Below are positions 1 through 8,533 of a stretch of DNA of 64,000 nt, one piece after another. The notes beneath the pieces are model-generated. The model saw only the letters and a program-made list of their open reading frames with translations, ran no database searches and had not been told where the DNA came from. Every line of letters starts with the position of its first letter. Position 1 is the stretch's first letter. Position numbers and translations under genes: made by a program. The stretch is taken from positions 186,001 through 250,000 of the forward strand of contig JAAWWE010000004.1 in assembly GCA_021404525.1 (NCBI GenBank). The letters run 5' to 3'. The stretch comes from Rhodobiaceae bacterium. Lineage in GTDB: Bacteria > Pseudomonadota > Alphaproteobacteria > Parvibaculales > Parvibaculaceae.

Positions 1-2
1 GC

Positions 3-290
3 GTTGCCGCAGGCTTCGACTTCGTCGCCGTCGGCATTCCTGATTCCCATGAAGCAATCACCGCCGGAACGCGGGGTCTCGATAAGGATGAACTGGTCGC
101 AGCCGATGCCCGACTTGCGATCCGCGATCGCCCTTACCACTGCATTCGAAAAGACAACAGGGTGTGCGCGCACATCCACCACGACAAAATCATTGCCGAG
201 GCCGTTCATTTTTCTAAATGGTATTGCGCCAAGATCACTCATAATGAGCGTTATATGGCGAATCTCTGGCAAAAAGCCAAGAATTCGTGA
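3..290 (+). CDS. C-terminal part of an unrecognised protein (5' end outside window)
   Basis: An open frame runs from the window edge to a TGA at 288-290, giving 95 residues without a start. The third codon positions are rich in G/C, as in the neighbouring genes, and the translation looks like a folded soluble protein (ends MANLWQKAKNS); the other frames read as low-quality Ser/Thr/Pro-rich sequence. It contains a His/Cys-rich stretch (PYHCIRKDNRVCAHIHHDK). I do not recognise the family. It lies 41 bp upstream of the flippase in the same direction, so a role in cell-surface polysaccharide synthesis is possible but only inferred from the neighbour. Confidence 0.55.
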   Translation, partial: VAAGFDFVAVGIPDSHEAITAGTRGLDKDELVAADARLAIRDRPYHCIRKDNRVCAHIHHDKIIAEAVHFSKWYCAKITHNERYMANLWQKAKNS

Positions 291-331
291 TTACGAACCC
301 GCGCTTATAGTCTCAAATTTCGCCTAAAGGA

Positions 332-1723
332 GTGCTATACACAGCACACCTGTCGGCCTTTGGACCTTGGATGACGTTTTTGGATCAAATTCTCCCCCGT
401 TTTGTGAGGGATGACCCACTTCTGGCGAAGCTGTTTACCAAAAGCGGGGGTGACGTTGTGGTCCGGGGTTTGGGGCTCTTTCTCATTCTTTTGATGAACG
501 CGGTGCTAGCCCGGGTGGCAGGAGTCGAAGCCTTTGGTCACTATGTCTATATTACCTCTGTTGTTTTCATTGCAACGATGCTCGCCAGGCAGGGAATGGA
601 TAGTAGTATTTCCCGCCTGGTGCCTGCCTATGTCGCAAAAGCAGAATGGGGACGACTGAATGGTGTGATCCGGTGGATGCTGCTGCGTGTCGCGTTGGTT
701 AGCCTTGCATTGGCTGCTGTCGGTATTCTCATCCTGCCATTCCTGCGAGACGGCCTGGCTCCCGGCCTCTATGACGCCGCGTTTTGGGGCATGTTTCTGA
801 TCCCTGTTTATTCGCTGGCGCTGCTTGTGCAATCTGCCTTGCGCGGGCGTTTATGGATTGTGCTTGCGCAGATACCAGATCTCATCGTGCGGCCCTGCGC
901 TGTGATCATTCTTATCCTTTCGCTGTCGTATGCCGGGTATCAGATTGATGGCGCGGTTGCTTTTCAGGTTGTGATTGCAGCGACGCTGCTTGCTCTGATT
1001 ATTGTTGCCTACTGGTTCAATCGCAGCCTTCCAAAGGAGGCGCGAGGTGTTGCTGGTGTGATCGAGGCTGGTGAATGGCGGTCAGTGTCCAGCAAATTGC
1101 TGCTGGCATCGGGCGCCAATCTCCTTTTGACTCAGATTGATGTTTTGATGCTTGGTCCGCTTGTCTCTACCGATGTCGCCAGTTTTTATTCTGTCGCCAG
1201 CCGGATCTCAGGCGTAACGCTTTTTGCCATCGTCGCCCTTGGATCTATTGGTGGGCCCATGGTCTCGGAGCTTTTCGCTCTTGAAAAACATGATGAGCTG
1301 AAGCGCCTTGCGAAAGTGATCGGAAGAACGGCCTTTCTGGCTGTTTTGCCCATTGTTTGTGTGCTGGCGGCTTTTGGTGGTTCAATCCTGTCGCTATTCG
1401 GAGAAGCCTTCCAGGTTGCCTATACACCGCTTCTAATCCTCCTTGCGAGCCAGCTGGCGACGGCTTTATTTGGGCCGGCTGCATTGCTGCTTACTATGAC
1501 TGTGCATGAAGACGCCGCTGCGCGTTTCCTGCTCATGAGCCTCGTGGCCAATATTGTGCTTAATGCGGCTCTCATTCCTTTGTTTGGAATGACGGGAGCG
1601 GCGATAGCGACAGGTACAACGACTGTCCTGCCTGTTCTCGCGATGAGTATCGCTGTTCGTAGACGGATCGGAATCAGCACATTGATTATCGGGCGCATTG
1701 GTGGAGACACCAGAAGCGATTAA
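332..1723 (+). CDS. Polysaccharide/lipid-linked oligosaccharide flippase (MOP superfamily, Wzx-like)
   Basis: The 463-residue protein is almost entirely hydrophobic, with about 12-14 predicted membrane segments and a short charged C-terminus (GRIGGDTRSD). Segment spacing and short charged loops are those of the polysaccharide-biosynthesis branch of the MOP/MATE superfamily, which flips undecaprenyl- or polyprenyl-linked sugars across the inner membrane. The GTG at 332 directly abuts the AAAGGAG at 325-331, which is too close for normal initiation; the ATG at 371 (450 residues) is a plausible alternative but is far from that Shine-Dalgarno. The substrate cannot be told from sequence. The preceding partial gene may belong to the same unit. 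Confidence 0.8.
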   Translation: MLYTAHLSAFGPWMTFLDQILPRFVRDDPLLAKLFTKSGGDVVVRGLGLFLILLMNAVLARVAGVEAFGHYVYITSVVFIATMLARQGMDSSISRLVPAYVAKAEWGRLNGVIRWMLLRVALVSLALAAVGILILPFLRDGLAPGLYDAAFWGMFLIPVYSLALLVQSALRGRLWIVLAQIPDLIVRPCAVIILILSLSYAGYQIDGAVAFQVVIAATLLALIIVAYWFNRSLPKEARGVAGVIEAGEWRSVSSKLLLASGANLLLTQIDVLMLGPLVSTDVASFYSVASRISGVTLFAIVALGSIGGPMVSELFALEKHDELKRLAKVIGRTAFLAVLPIVCVLAAFGGSILSLFGEAFQVAYTPLLILLASQLATALFGPAALLLTMTVHEDAAARFLLMSLVANIVLNAALIPLFGMTGAAIATGTTTVLPVLAMSIAVRRRIGISTLIIGRIGGDTRSD

Positions 1724-1783
1724 GATCGGTTGTCTGTTTGCAAGTGTAAACTGGCTTGGTGCCAAATTTTGAGAGGCTGTGTC

Positions 1784-2275
1784 ATGGATGCTCTATTGCC
1801 CTTTGCTTCTGAGGTTGCAGAACTATTGAAATCGCGGGAGGAGAAGATTGCGGTGGGGGAGAGTTCTGTCGGCGGTCTTGTGTCAGCAGCGCTAGTTGCA
1901 CAGCCCGGCGCATCGGCGTTTTTTCTTGGGGCGACCGTCATTTACACGCGTGAAGCGGGTCGGGTCCTGCGAGACCGCTCGACCCTGAAGCTTGAGGGGC
2001 TGGAACCGCTCACGCCTGAATTTGCGCAGGCCATGGCCGACGGTTTCAAAATCCAAATGGGATCTGACTGGGCGACGAGCGAAATGGGTGCTGCCGGGCC
2101 GGCTGGTTCACCTTACGGACCAGAGCCCGGCACTGCCGTTGTCGCTGTCTCAGGGCCGGTTTCGAGGGCAAAGCTTATTGAAACGGGTATCGGGGATCGT
2201 TTTCAGAATATGCGCCTCTTCGGTATGGCGCAGCTCAAGCTTCTTGCTGAATGTCTGGAAGAGGCGAGCGCCTAG
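1784..2275 (+). CDS. CinA C-terminal-domain family protein (nicotinamide-nucleotide amidohydrolase-like)
   Basis: A 163-residue stand-alone CinA C-terminal domain. The family (PncC) deamidates nicotinamide mononucleotide to nicotinate mononucleotide in pyridine-nucleotide recycling. Visible family features are the early Glu-Ser-Ser segment (VGESSVGGLVSAAL, the usual ES-T-GG position), a GATVIYTREAG strand and a central SEMGAAGPAGSPYG loop corresponding to the usual T-GIAGP-GG. The substitutions in these motifs (ES-SVGG, MGAAGPAG) are mild divergences, so enzymatic activity is probable but not certain. ATG at 1784 is preceded by GAGAGG at 1771-1776. Fusion to the N-terminal molybdopterin-like domain of full CinA is absent, as is common in alphaproteobacteria. 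Confidence 0.8.
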   Translation: MDALLPFASEVAELLKSREEKIAVGESSVGGLVSAALVAQPGASAFFLGATVIYTREAGRVLRDRSTLKLEGLEPLTPEFAQAMADGFKIQMGSDWATSEMGAAGPAGSPYGPEPGTAVVAVSGPVSRAKLIETGIGDRFQNMRLFGMAQLKLLAECLEEASA

Positions 2276-2276
2276 C

Positions 2277-2540
2277 TCAAGCGAGAATATCGAGGGTTTC
2301 GCCCATCAACCTGTCGACCGTTTCGATGACCTTCGCGTTGGCGCTGTAGTTCGTCTCCGCCTGGCTCATCTGCACCACGGCTTTGACGATGCCGTCCGTT
2401 TTTGCAGGCGGTGCGGCGCTGTTGCTCGTTACCTGCTCCACGGCATTGGTTCCGGCTTTGGCGATTTGAGTCGCCGCCTGGTCAAAGCTCTGGAGGGCAT
2501 TGTGGGCGCCCTGGGTTGCTGTGCCGAGTGCATCAATCAT
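2277..2540 (-). CDS. Small protein with flagellar rod/hook-like C-terminal motif
   Basis: An 87-residue protein ending ETNYSANAKVIETVDRLMGE-TLDILA. The pattern Y-AN-KVI-T-D-M--TLDI is the C-terminal helix signature of the axial flagellar proteins FlgB/FlgC/FlgE/FlgG. The N-terminal 60 residues are Ala/Gln/Thr-rich and helical and do not match a full rod protein, so this is a mini-protein carrying only the C-terminal element. It is convergent with the CinA-like gene (stop codons one base apart) and is not in a flagellar cluster here. A CtrA-like site lies upstream at 2564-2578. Function in flagellar assembly is inference. Confidence 0.6.
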   Translation of the reverse strand: MIDALGTATQGAHNALQSFDQAATQIAKAGTNAVEQVTSNSAAPPAKTDGIVKAVVQMSQAETNYSANAKVIETVDRLMGETLDILA

Positions 2541-2563
2541 GGGGCCAAGCTATCCCCAGCCCA

Positions 2564-2578
2564 TTAACGGCTTGTTAG
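2564..2578. promoter_or_regulatory. Candidate CtrA-type site TTAA-N7-TTAG
   Basis: TTAACGGCTTGTTAG matches the alphaproteobacterial CtrA consensus TTAA-N7-TTAA with one mismatch. It ends 24 bp upstream of the start codon of the flagellar-like small gene on the minus strand, the position expected for a CtrA-dependent promoter. A perfect palindrome GGGTTAACCC sits beside it at 2585-2594. Single-mismatch matches occur by chance, so this is suggestive only. Confidence 0.3.
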
Positions 2579-2622
2579 GAAACTGGGTTAACCCACGATA
2601 ACCCTGTTTTTGACCGAGGGGT

Positions 2623-2651
2623 TTGACAGAAACGGGCTTTCTGCCTAGTTT
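2623..2651 (+). promoter_or_regulatory. Sigma70-type promoter for the ffh leader
   Basis: A perfect -35 box TTGACA (2623-2628) is followed after 17 bp by TAGTTT (2646-2651). Transcription would begin near 2658, about 140 bases upstream of the ffh start codon and immediately before three consecutive hairpins. Confidence 0.6.
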
Positions 2652-2657
2652 GCGCGC

Positions 2658-2754
2658 TCTTTCGAAGCTGTTTGTACGCTTCGGTCCTGACGAGGTCTCC
2701 TGAGGGAGGCCGGGATCACCACCTGTCGGCGAGGGTTCGCTCACAGGTGTTTTT
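2658..2754 (+). ncRNA. Structured leader/small RNA upstream of ffh, ending in an intrinsic-terminator-like hairpin
   Basis: Three hairpins follow each other. CGAAGC (2663-2668) pairs with GCTTCG (2678-2683); GGTCTCC (2694-2700) pairs with GGAGGCC (2705-2711) around TGAG; CACCTGT (2720-2726) pairs with ACAGGTG (2743-2749), enclosing an inner GCGA/TCGC stem, and is followed by five T residues (2750-2754). With the promoter just upstream this defines an RNA of about 97 nt. A candidate structured RNA upstream of ffh has been reported in alphaproteobacteria (the Rfam ffh motif, from memory); whether this belongs to it needs a covariance search. It does not show the GGAA tetraloop domain of SRP RNA. 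Confidence 0.55.
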
Positions 2755-2799
2755 GTGCTTTGGCTTTTTTCTGGCGAAATTCCGCCGATAAAGGGTGCG

Positions 2800-4347
2800 A
2801 TGTTTGAGAGTTTAACAGATCGGCTTGGGTCCGTTTTTGATGGTCTGAGAGGCAAGGGTGCCCTCGGACCAAAAGACGTGGATGAAGCGCTGCGCGAGGT
2901 TCGCCGCGCGCTTCTCGAAGCTGATGTTGCGCTCCCTGTTGCCAAGAGCTTTATCGACAAGGTGCGGGAACGCGCGGTCGGTCAGGAAGTATTGCGCTCT
3001 GTGACGCCGGGCCAGCAGGTCGTCAAAATCGTCCATGATGCGATGGTTGAGACGCTGGGCACCGAGCCTGCGCCGATCTCTCTTGCTGCGGCAGCGCCTG
3101 TTGTCATCATGATGGTGGGGCTTCAGGGCTCTGGTAAGACGACCTCGACCGCGAAAATCGCGAAGCGCCTAACCGCGACTGAGAAGAAAAAGGTTTTGAT
3201 GGCGTCGCTCGATGTGCGCCGTCCCGCCGCCCAGGAACAGTTGAAGGTTCTGGGCGAGCAGACAGAGATTGCGACGCTGCCCATTATAGAAGGGCAGCAG
3301 CCGGTCGATATCACCAAGCGTGCGGTACAAGCAGCGAAGCTCGGTGGCTTTGATGTGATCATGCTCGACACGGCGGGGCGTCTGCATGTGGATGAAGCAT
3401 TGATGGCGGAGATGGCCGATGTGCGCGCCGTCTCAGAGCCTCACGAGATATTGCTCGTTGCTGACAGTCTGACCGGGCAGGACGCTGTCAATGTGGCCGA
3501 ACAGTTCCATGAGCGTATGGGCCTTACGGGTATTGTACTCACGCGGACGGATGGCGATGGTCGCGGTGGTGCGGCCCTTTCCATGCGCGCAGTTACCGGT
3601 GTGCCGATCAAGCTTCTTGGTACGGGCGAAAAGCTTGATGAGTTAGAAGATTTCGCTCCTGACCGTGTTGCGGGTCGCATTCTCGGCATGGGCGACGTTG
3701 TCAGCCTGGTTGAGAAAGCAGCTGAGACCATCGACGCTGAAAAAGCGAACAAGATGGCCGCGAAGATGAAGAAGGGTCAGTTTGACCTGGATGATCTCGC
3801 AGAGCAGCTGAAGCAGATGGGCCGCATGGGCGGTATGGCTGGCGTGCTTGGCATGTTGCCGGGAATGGGCAAGATGAAGAAGCAGATGAATGCTGCCGAC
3901 CTTGATGACAGTGTCATCAAGCGTCAGAGCGCGATCATTTCTTCTATGACGAAAGCGGAACGCCGCAATCCGAAGATCCTGAATGCCAGCCGTAAGAAAC
4001 GTGTCGCGGTGGGGTCTGGGACAACGGTTCAGGAAATTAATCGCCTGCTCAAGATGCATCGCCAGATGGCGGACATGATGAAGAAGATGGCGAAAGGCGG
4101 CATGAAAGGGCTTGGTGGCCTGTTCGGCGGGGGTATGCCGGAAATGCCTGCTGATCTGCCGGCCGACATGCCAACAGACCCGAAAGAAATTCAGCGCCTG
4201 CTGGGCGATCAAGCCGGTGGCATGCCTGGGCTTCCGACGGGGTCGATCGCTGGCGGTGTTCCTGGTCTCCCAGGTCTTGGTGGCGCGCCGGGCGGTCTTC
4301 CAGGTCTGCCGACAGGCCGGGGCGGGAAGAAGGGCAAGAAAAAATGA
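2800..4347 (+). CDS. ffh: Signal recognition particle protein Ffh (SRP54)
   Basis: The 515-residue GTPase binds 4.5S RNA and signal sequences of nascent membrane proteins and delivers ribosomes to FtsY. N domain (about 1-85), G domain with P-loop GLQGSGKTT near residue 110, DTAGR and TRTDGDGRGG motifs, then the Met-rich M domain from about residue 320 (MKKGQFDLDDLAEQLKQM). After the M domain comes an unusually long Gly-Leu-Pro-rich tail of about 70 residues ending in KKGKKK. Start is ATG 2800 with AAAGGG upstream; the in-frame extension to 2755 overlaps the leader terminator and is unlikely. Its stop overlaps the chorismate mutase start. Confidence 0.97.
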   Translation: MFESLTDRLGSVFDGLRGKGALGPKDVDEALREVRRALLEADVALPVAKSFIDKVRERAVGQEVLRSVTPGQQVVKIVHDAMVETLGTEPAPISLAAAAPVVIMMVGLQGSGKTTSTAKIAKRLTATEKKKVLMASLDVRRPAAQEQLKVLGEQTEIATLPIIEGQQPVDITKRAVQAAKLGGFDVIMLDTAGRLHVDEALMAEMADVRAVSEPHEILLVADSLTGQDAVNVAEQFHERMGLTGIVLTRTDGDGRGGAALSMRAVTGVPIKLLGTGEKLDELEDFAPDRVAGRILGMGDVVSLVEKAAETIDAEKANKMAAKMKKGQFDLDDLAEQLKQMGRMGGMAGVLGMLPGMGKMKKQMNAADLDDSVIKRQSAIISSMTKAERRNPKILNASRKKRVAVGSGTTVQEINRLLKMHRQMADMMKKMAKGGMKGLGGLFGGGMPEMPADLPADMPTDPKEIQRLLGDQAGGMPGLPTGSIAGGVPGLPGLGGAPGGLPGLPTGRGGKKGKKK

Positions 4348-4646
4348 GCCATATAGATGACAGCGCGCGGGCGACAGAAGTGCTCGGTAAGCTTCGCTCC
4401 AGCATCGACAATATTGATGCGGCCCTCATTCATATGCTGGCGGAACGCTTTAAATGCACGCAAGCCGTGGGTGAGCTGAAGGCGCAGCATGATCTGCCAC
4501 CTGCGGACCCTGCCCGCGAAGAAAGACAAATTGCGCGTCTGCGCACACTGGCGGAAGACGCGGATCTCGATCCTGCTTTCGCTGAAAAGTTTCTCAACTT
4601 CCTCATTGAGGAAGTTATTCGTAATCACAAAGCAATTCGCGGTTGA
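4344..4646 (+). CDS. Chorismate mutase (AroQ class)
   Basis: The 100-residue all-helical protein converts chorismate to prephenate for Phe/Tyr synthesis. Family features are LRSSIDNIDAALIHMLAERF with the N-terminal Arg and Asp, the ERFKCTQAVGELKA helix with the catalytic Lys, and the C-terminal FLNFLIEEVIRNHK helix. Its ATG overlaps the ffh stop (ATGA, 4344-4347), so it is translationally coupled to ffh. The ffh-chorismate mutase-rpsP order is common in alphaproteobacteria. Confidence 0.9.
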   Translation: MSHIDDSARATEVLGKLRSSIDNIDAALIHMLAERFKCTQAVGELKAQHDLPPADPAREERQIARLRTLAEDADLDPAFAEKFLNFLIEEVIRNHKAIRG

Positions 4647-4683
4647 GACCAACCGTTAGAGCCGTTTCTTAAGGAGATATAAG

Positions 4684-5088
4684 ATGGCATTGAAGATCAG
4701 ACTGGCCCGGGGTGGCAGCAAGAAGCGTCCGTATTACCGGATCGTTGTTGCTGACATTCGTTCCCCACGTGATGGCCGTTTCATTGAAAAGGTCGGCAGC
4801 TACAATCCGCTGCTTCCAAAAGATCATGCTGATCGTGTGAAGCTGGAAGTTGAGCGCATTCAGCACTGGGTTTCCAATGGTGCGAAGCCAACAGACCGGG
4901 TCTTACGTTTCATGGACGCTGCCGGTATTGCGAAGCGCCCAGCCCGCAACAACCCAAACAAGGGTAAGCCTGGCCAGAAAGCTCAGGAGCGTCTGGAAGC
5001 TGAACGTCAAGCTGCTGAAGATGCAAAAGCTGCAGCTGAAGCACCTGCCGAAGAAGCACCCGCAGAAGAGGCCGCTGCTGAGGGTTAA
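4684..5088 (+). CDS. rpsP: 30S ribosomal protein S16
   Basis: The 134-residue protein starts [20 protein letters not shown], the highly conserved S16 N-terminus, and carries the family core through residue 85. The last 45 residues are an Ala/Glu-rich low-complexity tail (repeated APAEEA), typical of alphaproteobacterial S16. A strong AAGGAGAT lies at 4671-4678. S16 stabilises the 5' domain of 16S rRNA during 30S assembly; the next gene rimM acts in the same process. Confidence 0.98.
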   Translation: MALKIRLARGGSKKRPYYRIVVADIRSPRDGRFIEKVGSYNPLLPKDHADRVKLEVERIQHWVSNGAKPTDRVLRFMDAAGIAKRPARNNPNKGKPGQKAQERLEAERQAAEDAKAAAEAPAEEAPAEEAAAEG

Positions 5089-5108
5089 GCCCTCACAGCG
5101 TTTCTTCC

Positions 5109-5732
5109 ATGAACGTTGAAGCTGACATGACAATTGTATTGGGCGTCATTGCCGGCGCTCACGGTGTCAGTGGACGGCTTCGGGTGAAACCCTTTACGGG
5201 GGAGCCAGAAGCGATCGGCGATTATGGACCTGTCATGGTTCGGGGTGTCTCTCGGGAGATCAAGGTCACAGGGGCTGGCAAAGGCCTGGTGACAATTGAG
5301 CTTGAAGGGATCAAGGGGCGTGATGCAGCAGAAGCACTAAAAGGTGCGGAGCTGACGGTCACCCGAGCAGATCTCGGTGAGGTCCAGCCGGACGATGAAG
5401 GCTGGTTCCACGCGGATCTGGTGGGCCTCGCGGTCGAGGCCCCTGATGGCAAGGTTCTGGGAACCGTGTCCGGGGTCTTCGACTTTGGCGCCGGTGACAT
5501 TCTGGAGATCACGCCTCACGGCGGTGGTGCCGATGTCATGATGGCCTTTACGGAAGAGAACGTGCCCAGCGTTGATGTGGCAGGCGGCAAATTGGTTGCT
5601 GACCCGCCAGTGGGCACGTTTGAGACCGAAGAGGAAAAGGCTAAGCCAAAGCGGCGGAAACGGCGGCGAAGCCCGAAAGCCCGCGCCCGCGAAAATGCGC
5701 GAGCTCAAGGTGATGAGAGCAGCAATGGCTGA
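5109..5732 (+). CDS. rimM: Ribosome maturation factor RimM
   Basis: The 207-residue protein binds S19 and assists maturation of the 30S head. The N-terminal RimM domain shows [21 protein letters not shown] and the PRC-barrel shows [23 protein letters not shown] and GAGDILEI. The C-terminal 35 residues are strongly basic ([17 protein letters not shown]), an extension beyond the PRC-barrel. No convincing Shine-Dalgarno precedes ATG 5109; ATG 5127 (201 residues) is an equally possible start. It overlaps trmD by 8 bp. Confidence 0.95.
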   Translation: MNVEADMTIVLGVIAGAHGVSGRLRVKPFTGEPEAIGDYGPVMVRGVSREIKVTGAGKGLVTIELEGIKGRDAAEALKGAELTVTRADLGEVQPDDEGWFHADLVGLAVEAPDGKVLGTVSGVFDFGAGDILEITPHGGGADVMMAFTEENVPSVDVAGGKLVADPPVGTFETEEEKAKPKRRKRRRSPKARARENARAQGDESSNG

Positions 5733-6456
5733 TCCGGTTTCTCAGGAAACGTGGTCTGCGAGTGTGCTCACGCTCTTTCCGGAGATGTTTCCGGGTTCGC
5801 TGGGGTTTTCTCTGGCGGGTAAGGCGTTGGAAGAGGGCAGATGGTCTCTAGAGACCATCAACATTAGGGACTTTGGCCAGGGCAAACATGCCCAGGTGGA
5901 TGATACCCCTTCCGGGGGTGGGGCTGGCATGGTCCTGAAGGCAGATGTGCTGGGGGATGCCATTGATGCGGCAAGTCCCGCTGAGGATGCCCGTCCACGG
6001 CTCTATCTGAGCCCCAGGGGCGCACCGCTTACACAAGAGCGGGTGCGACAGCTGGCCGAAGGCCCAGGCGTGGTGCTTCTCTGTGGCCGGTTTGAGGGCA
6101 TAGATGAGCGGGTGATTGAAGGGCGCAACCTGGAAGAGGTGAGCCTGGGTGATTTTGTGTTGTCGGGCGGTGAGCCTGCGGCACTGGCACTTCTGGATGC
6201 AGTTATCCGACTGTTGCCAGGGGTGATGGGGGCGGAAGCCTCCGGCGAAGATGAGAGTTTTGAAGGAGGTCTCCTGGAATATCCGCATTACACGCGGCCT
6301 GGGACCTGGGAAGGCAAGGAAATCCCTGCTGTTCTCACCTCCGGAGATCACGGAAAGGTCGCGGCATGGCGCCGGGAGCAGTCCGAGAGGTTAACGAAAG
6401 AGCGGCGGCCAGATTTGTGGCAAAAAATGCACAAAGAAGGTCGCACAACAGATTGA
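5725..6456 (+). CDS. trmD: tRNA (guanine-N1-)-methyltransferase TrmD
   Basis: The 243-residue SPOUT methyltransferase makes m1G37 in tRNAs reading CNN codons, preventing +1 frameshifts. Motifs seen: [10 protein letters not shown] near the N-terminus, [30 protein letters not shown] and the trefoil-knot [20 protein letters not shown], plus a C-terminal HYTRP and [12 protein letters not shown] 5725 was chosen because the homology begins there; in-frame ATGs at 5695 and 5713 lie inside rimM. The overlap with the rimM stop implies coupling. Confidence 0.97.
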   Translation: MADPVSQETWSASVLTLFPEMFPGSLGFSLAGKALEEGRWSLETINIRDFGQGKHAQVDDTPSGGGAGMVLKADVLGDAIDAASPAEDARPRLYLSPRGAPLTQERVRQLAEGPGVVLLCGRFEGIDERVIEGRNLEEVSLGDFVLSGGEPAALALLDAVIRLLPGVMGAEASGEDESFEGGLLEYPHYTRPGTWEGKEIPAVLTSGDHGKVAAWRREQSERLTKERRPDLWQKMHKEGRTTD

Positions 6457-6531
6457 TATGTGGTACTCACGCGCGCTTTCGGGGAATCCGTCCCGAAAAC
6501 GTGCCGTATCCGGCTAAAAAGGTTTGAAGCG

Positions 6532-6909
6532 ATGAACATCATCCAAGAGCTCGAAAAAGAGCAAATTGCGTCCCTGGGCAAAGAGATTCCGGTTTTCGAT
6601 CCGGGCGATACGGTTCAGGTGAACGTCAAGGTGGTGGAAGGCACCCGCGAACGTATTCAGGCGTTCGAAGGCGTGGTCATTTCGCGGTCTGGCGAAGGCG
6701 TGAACGAGAGCTTCACGGTTCGCAAGATTTCCTATGGTGAAGGCGTCGAGCGCGTGTTCCCAGTTTATGGACCGCTGATTGACAGCATTAAGGTCATCCG
6801 TCGCGGACGTGTGCGCCGCGCGAAGCTCTACTACCTACGTGGCCGTCGCGGTAAATCGGCCCGTATTGCGGAGCGTCAGGATAATAAGAAGTCCGCCGCT
6901 GCAAAATAA
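6532..6909 (+). CDS. rplS: 50S ribosomal protein L19
   Basis: The 125-residue protein starts [20 protein letters not shown] and contains the conserved [26 protein letters not shown] and [25 protein letters not shown] blocks of L19, which sits at the 30S-50S interface. An AAAAAGG stretch lies 12-18 bases upstream of the ATG. The spacer after trmD carries a small CGGG/CCCG hairpin (6479-6494). It is the last gene of the ffh-rplS run and is followed by a strong terminator. Confidence 0.98.
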   Translation: MNIIQELEKEQIASLGKEIPVFDPGDTVQVNVKVVEGTRERIQAFEGVVISRSGEGVNESFTVRKISYGEGVERVFPVYGPLIDSIKVIRRGRVRRAKLYYLRGRRGKSARIAERQDNKKSAAAK

Positions 6910-6948
6910 GAAGCCACTGCCTGAGATCAGGCTTTAAGGCACACGAAG

Positions 6949-6984
6949 AGCGGGCAAGGCCAAAAGGCCTTTAGCCCGCTTTTT
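6949..6984 (+). terminator. Rho-independent terminator of the rplS operon
   Basis: AGCGGGC (6949-6955) pairs with GCCCGCT (6974-6980), extended by AAGGCC/GGCCTT around an AAAA loop, and is followed by a T-run to 6984. Confidence 0.9.
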
Positions 6985-7016
6985 GTTTCTTGGTGGCTGG
7001 TCGCATTTTCGAAGCG

Positions 7017-7035
7017 CAAAAGTCTGCAACTTTTG
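7017..7035. promoter_or_regulatory. Inverted repeat upstream of leuCD
   Basis: CAAAAGT (7017-7023) and ACTTTTG (7029-7035) form a perfect 7-bp inverted repeat with a 5-bp spacer, about 85 bp upstream of leuC. It could be an operator or a leader hairpin; no regulator is identified. Confidence 0.3.
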
Positions 7036-7118
7036 GCTCGCAAATGCTCCGGCGCCAAAATTGAGTTCAACGAAAGAAATGCGTTCCTGCGATGAGCGCG
7101 TTCAAGAGGAGAAGAGAT

Positions 7119-8522
7119 ATGTCTGGTGCTCGTACGATGTATGACAAAATCTGGGACGCCCATATGGTGGACGTTCAGGATGACGGAACCTGCCTTCTCT
7201 ATATTGATCGGCATCTTGTGCATGAAGTGACAAGCCCGCAGGCCTTTGAAGGCTTGCGCATGTCGGGCCGTCAGGTGCGTGCCCCTGAAAAGACCTTGGC
7301 GGTCGCAGACCACAACGTGCCGACAGAAGGCCGGGCAAACGGCATTGCGGATGAAGAAAGCCGCATTCAGGTCGAGACACTTGAAAAGAACGCCAAGGAC
7401 TTTGGTGTTGAATATCTGGAGATGCTCGATATCCGTCAGGGCGTTGTGCATATCGTCGGGCCTGAGCAGGGCTTTACATTGCCGGGCACAACGATTGTGT
7501 GCGGCGATAGCCATACGTCAACCCATGGCGCATTCGGCGCCCTGGCACACGGCATTGGCACATCGGAAGTGGAGCATGTGCTGGCCACCCAGACATTGAT
7601 CCAGTCTAAAGCCAAGAACATGAAGATCGAAGTGAACGGCACCCTGCCTGATCACGTCACAGCGAAAGACATCATCCTCGCCGTTATTGGTGAGATCGGC
7701 ACGGCGGGCGGTACTGGCTATGTCATGGAATATACAGGTGAGGCCATTCGCGCCCTTTCCATGGAAGGCCGCATGACGGTCTGTAACATGTCCATTGAAG
7801 GTGGTGCCCGTGCGGGACTTATCGCGCCGGATGAAAAGACATTTGAATATCTCAAAGGCCGTCCGCGCAGCCCGCAAGGGTCGGACTGGGACGCTGCCGT
7901 TGCCTATTGGAAGACGCTGCCATCCGATGAAGGGGCGCATTACGACAAGGTGGTGACGCTTGATGCGTCGAACCTGCCGCCAACGCTCACCTGGGGCACG
8001 AGCCCTGAGAATGTTGTCTCCATTGAAGGGGCGGTGCCTGATCCGTCCAAGATCGAAGACGACGCAAAACGGACAGCGGTTGAGCGCGCTCTTGCCTATA
8101 TGGGGCTCGAGGCGAACACGCCCATGACGGACATCAAGATTGATCGGGCCTTTATCGGGTCCTGCACCAATGGGCGGATTGAAGACATTCGCGAAGTCGC
8201 GCGTGTCGCCAAAGGCAAGAAGGTAGCGTCCCACGTAAGTGCGATGGTTGTGCCGGGCTCTGGTCTGGTGAAAGAGCAGGCGGAGCAGGAAGGCCTCGAT
8301 AAGATCCTCATCGAAGCGGGCTTTGACTGGCGGGAACCTGGCTGTTCCATGTGTCTGGCAATGAACGCAGACAAGCTCAGCGAAGGCGAGCGGTGCGCGT
8401 CTACCTCTAACCGAAATTTCGAAGGCCGTCAGGGCCGTGGCGGACGCACGCACTTGGTGTCGCCAGAAATGGCGGCTGCAGCTGCGATCGCCGGTCACTT
8501 TGTCGACGTGCGAAAAGTATAA
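7119..8522 (+). CDS. leuC: 3-isopropylmalate dehydratase large subunit
   Basis: The 467-residue aconitase-fold subunit interconverts 2- and 3-isopropylmalate in leucine synthesis with LeuD. Fe-S ligand cysteines are in IGSCTNGR and in [12 protein letters not shown]; the [13 protein letters not shown] and [16 protein letters not shown] signatures are intact. ATG 7119 follows AAGAGGAGAAG at ideal spacing; an upstream in-frame ATG at 7092 lacks a ribosome site. leuD follows after 11 bp. Confidence 0.97.
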   Translation: MSGARTMYDKIWDAHMVDVQDDGTCLLYIDRHLVHEVTSPQAFEGLRMSGRQVRAPEKTLAVADHNVPTEGRANGIADEESRIQVETLEKNAKDFGVEYLEMLDIRQGVVHIVGPEQGFTLPGTTIVCGDSHTSTHGAFGALAHGIGTSEVEHVLATQTLIQSKAKNMKIEVNGTLPDHVTAKDIILAVIGEIGTAGGTGYVMEYTGEAIRALSMEGRMTVCNMSIEGGARAGLIAPDEKTFEYLKGRPRSPQGSDWDAAVAYWKTLPSDEGAHYDKVVTLDASNLPPTLTWGTSPENVVSIEGAVPDPSKIEDDAKRTAVERALAYMGLEANTPMTDIKIDRAFIGSCTNGRIEDIREVARVAKGKKVASHVSAMVVPGSGLVKEQAEQEGLDKILIEAGFDWREPGCSMCLAMNADKLSEGERCASTSNRNFEGRQGRGGRTHLVSPEMAAAAAIAGHFVDVRKV

Positions 8523-8533
8523 GGAGAGCAGTG

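Noticed and set aside
4-327. Reading frame 1 at the window start as a gene
   Set aside because: Ser/Thr/Pro/Arg-rich translation without domain; frame 3 has better codon use and ends normally.
2658-2754. SRP (4.5S) RNA gene next to ffh
   Set aside because: The length is right but it folds as three separate stems and lacks the conserved GGAA-tetraloop symmetric-loop domain of SRP RNA.
7518-8498. Long open frame antisense to leuC
   Set aside because: Shadow of a conserved gene; its residue composition is Arg/His-rich without recognisable motifs.
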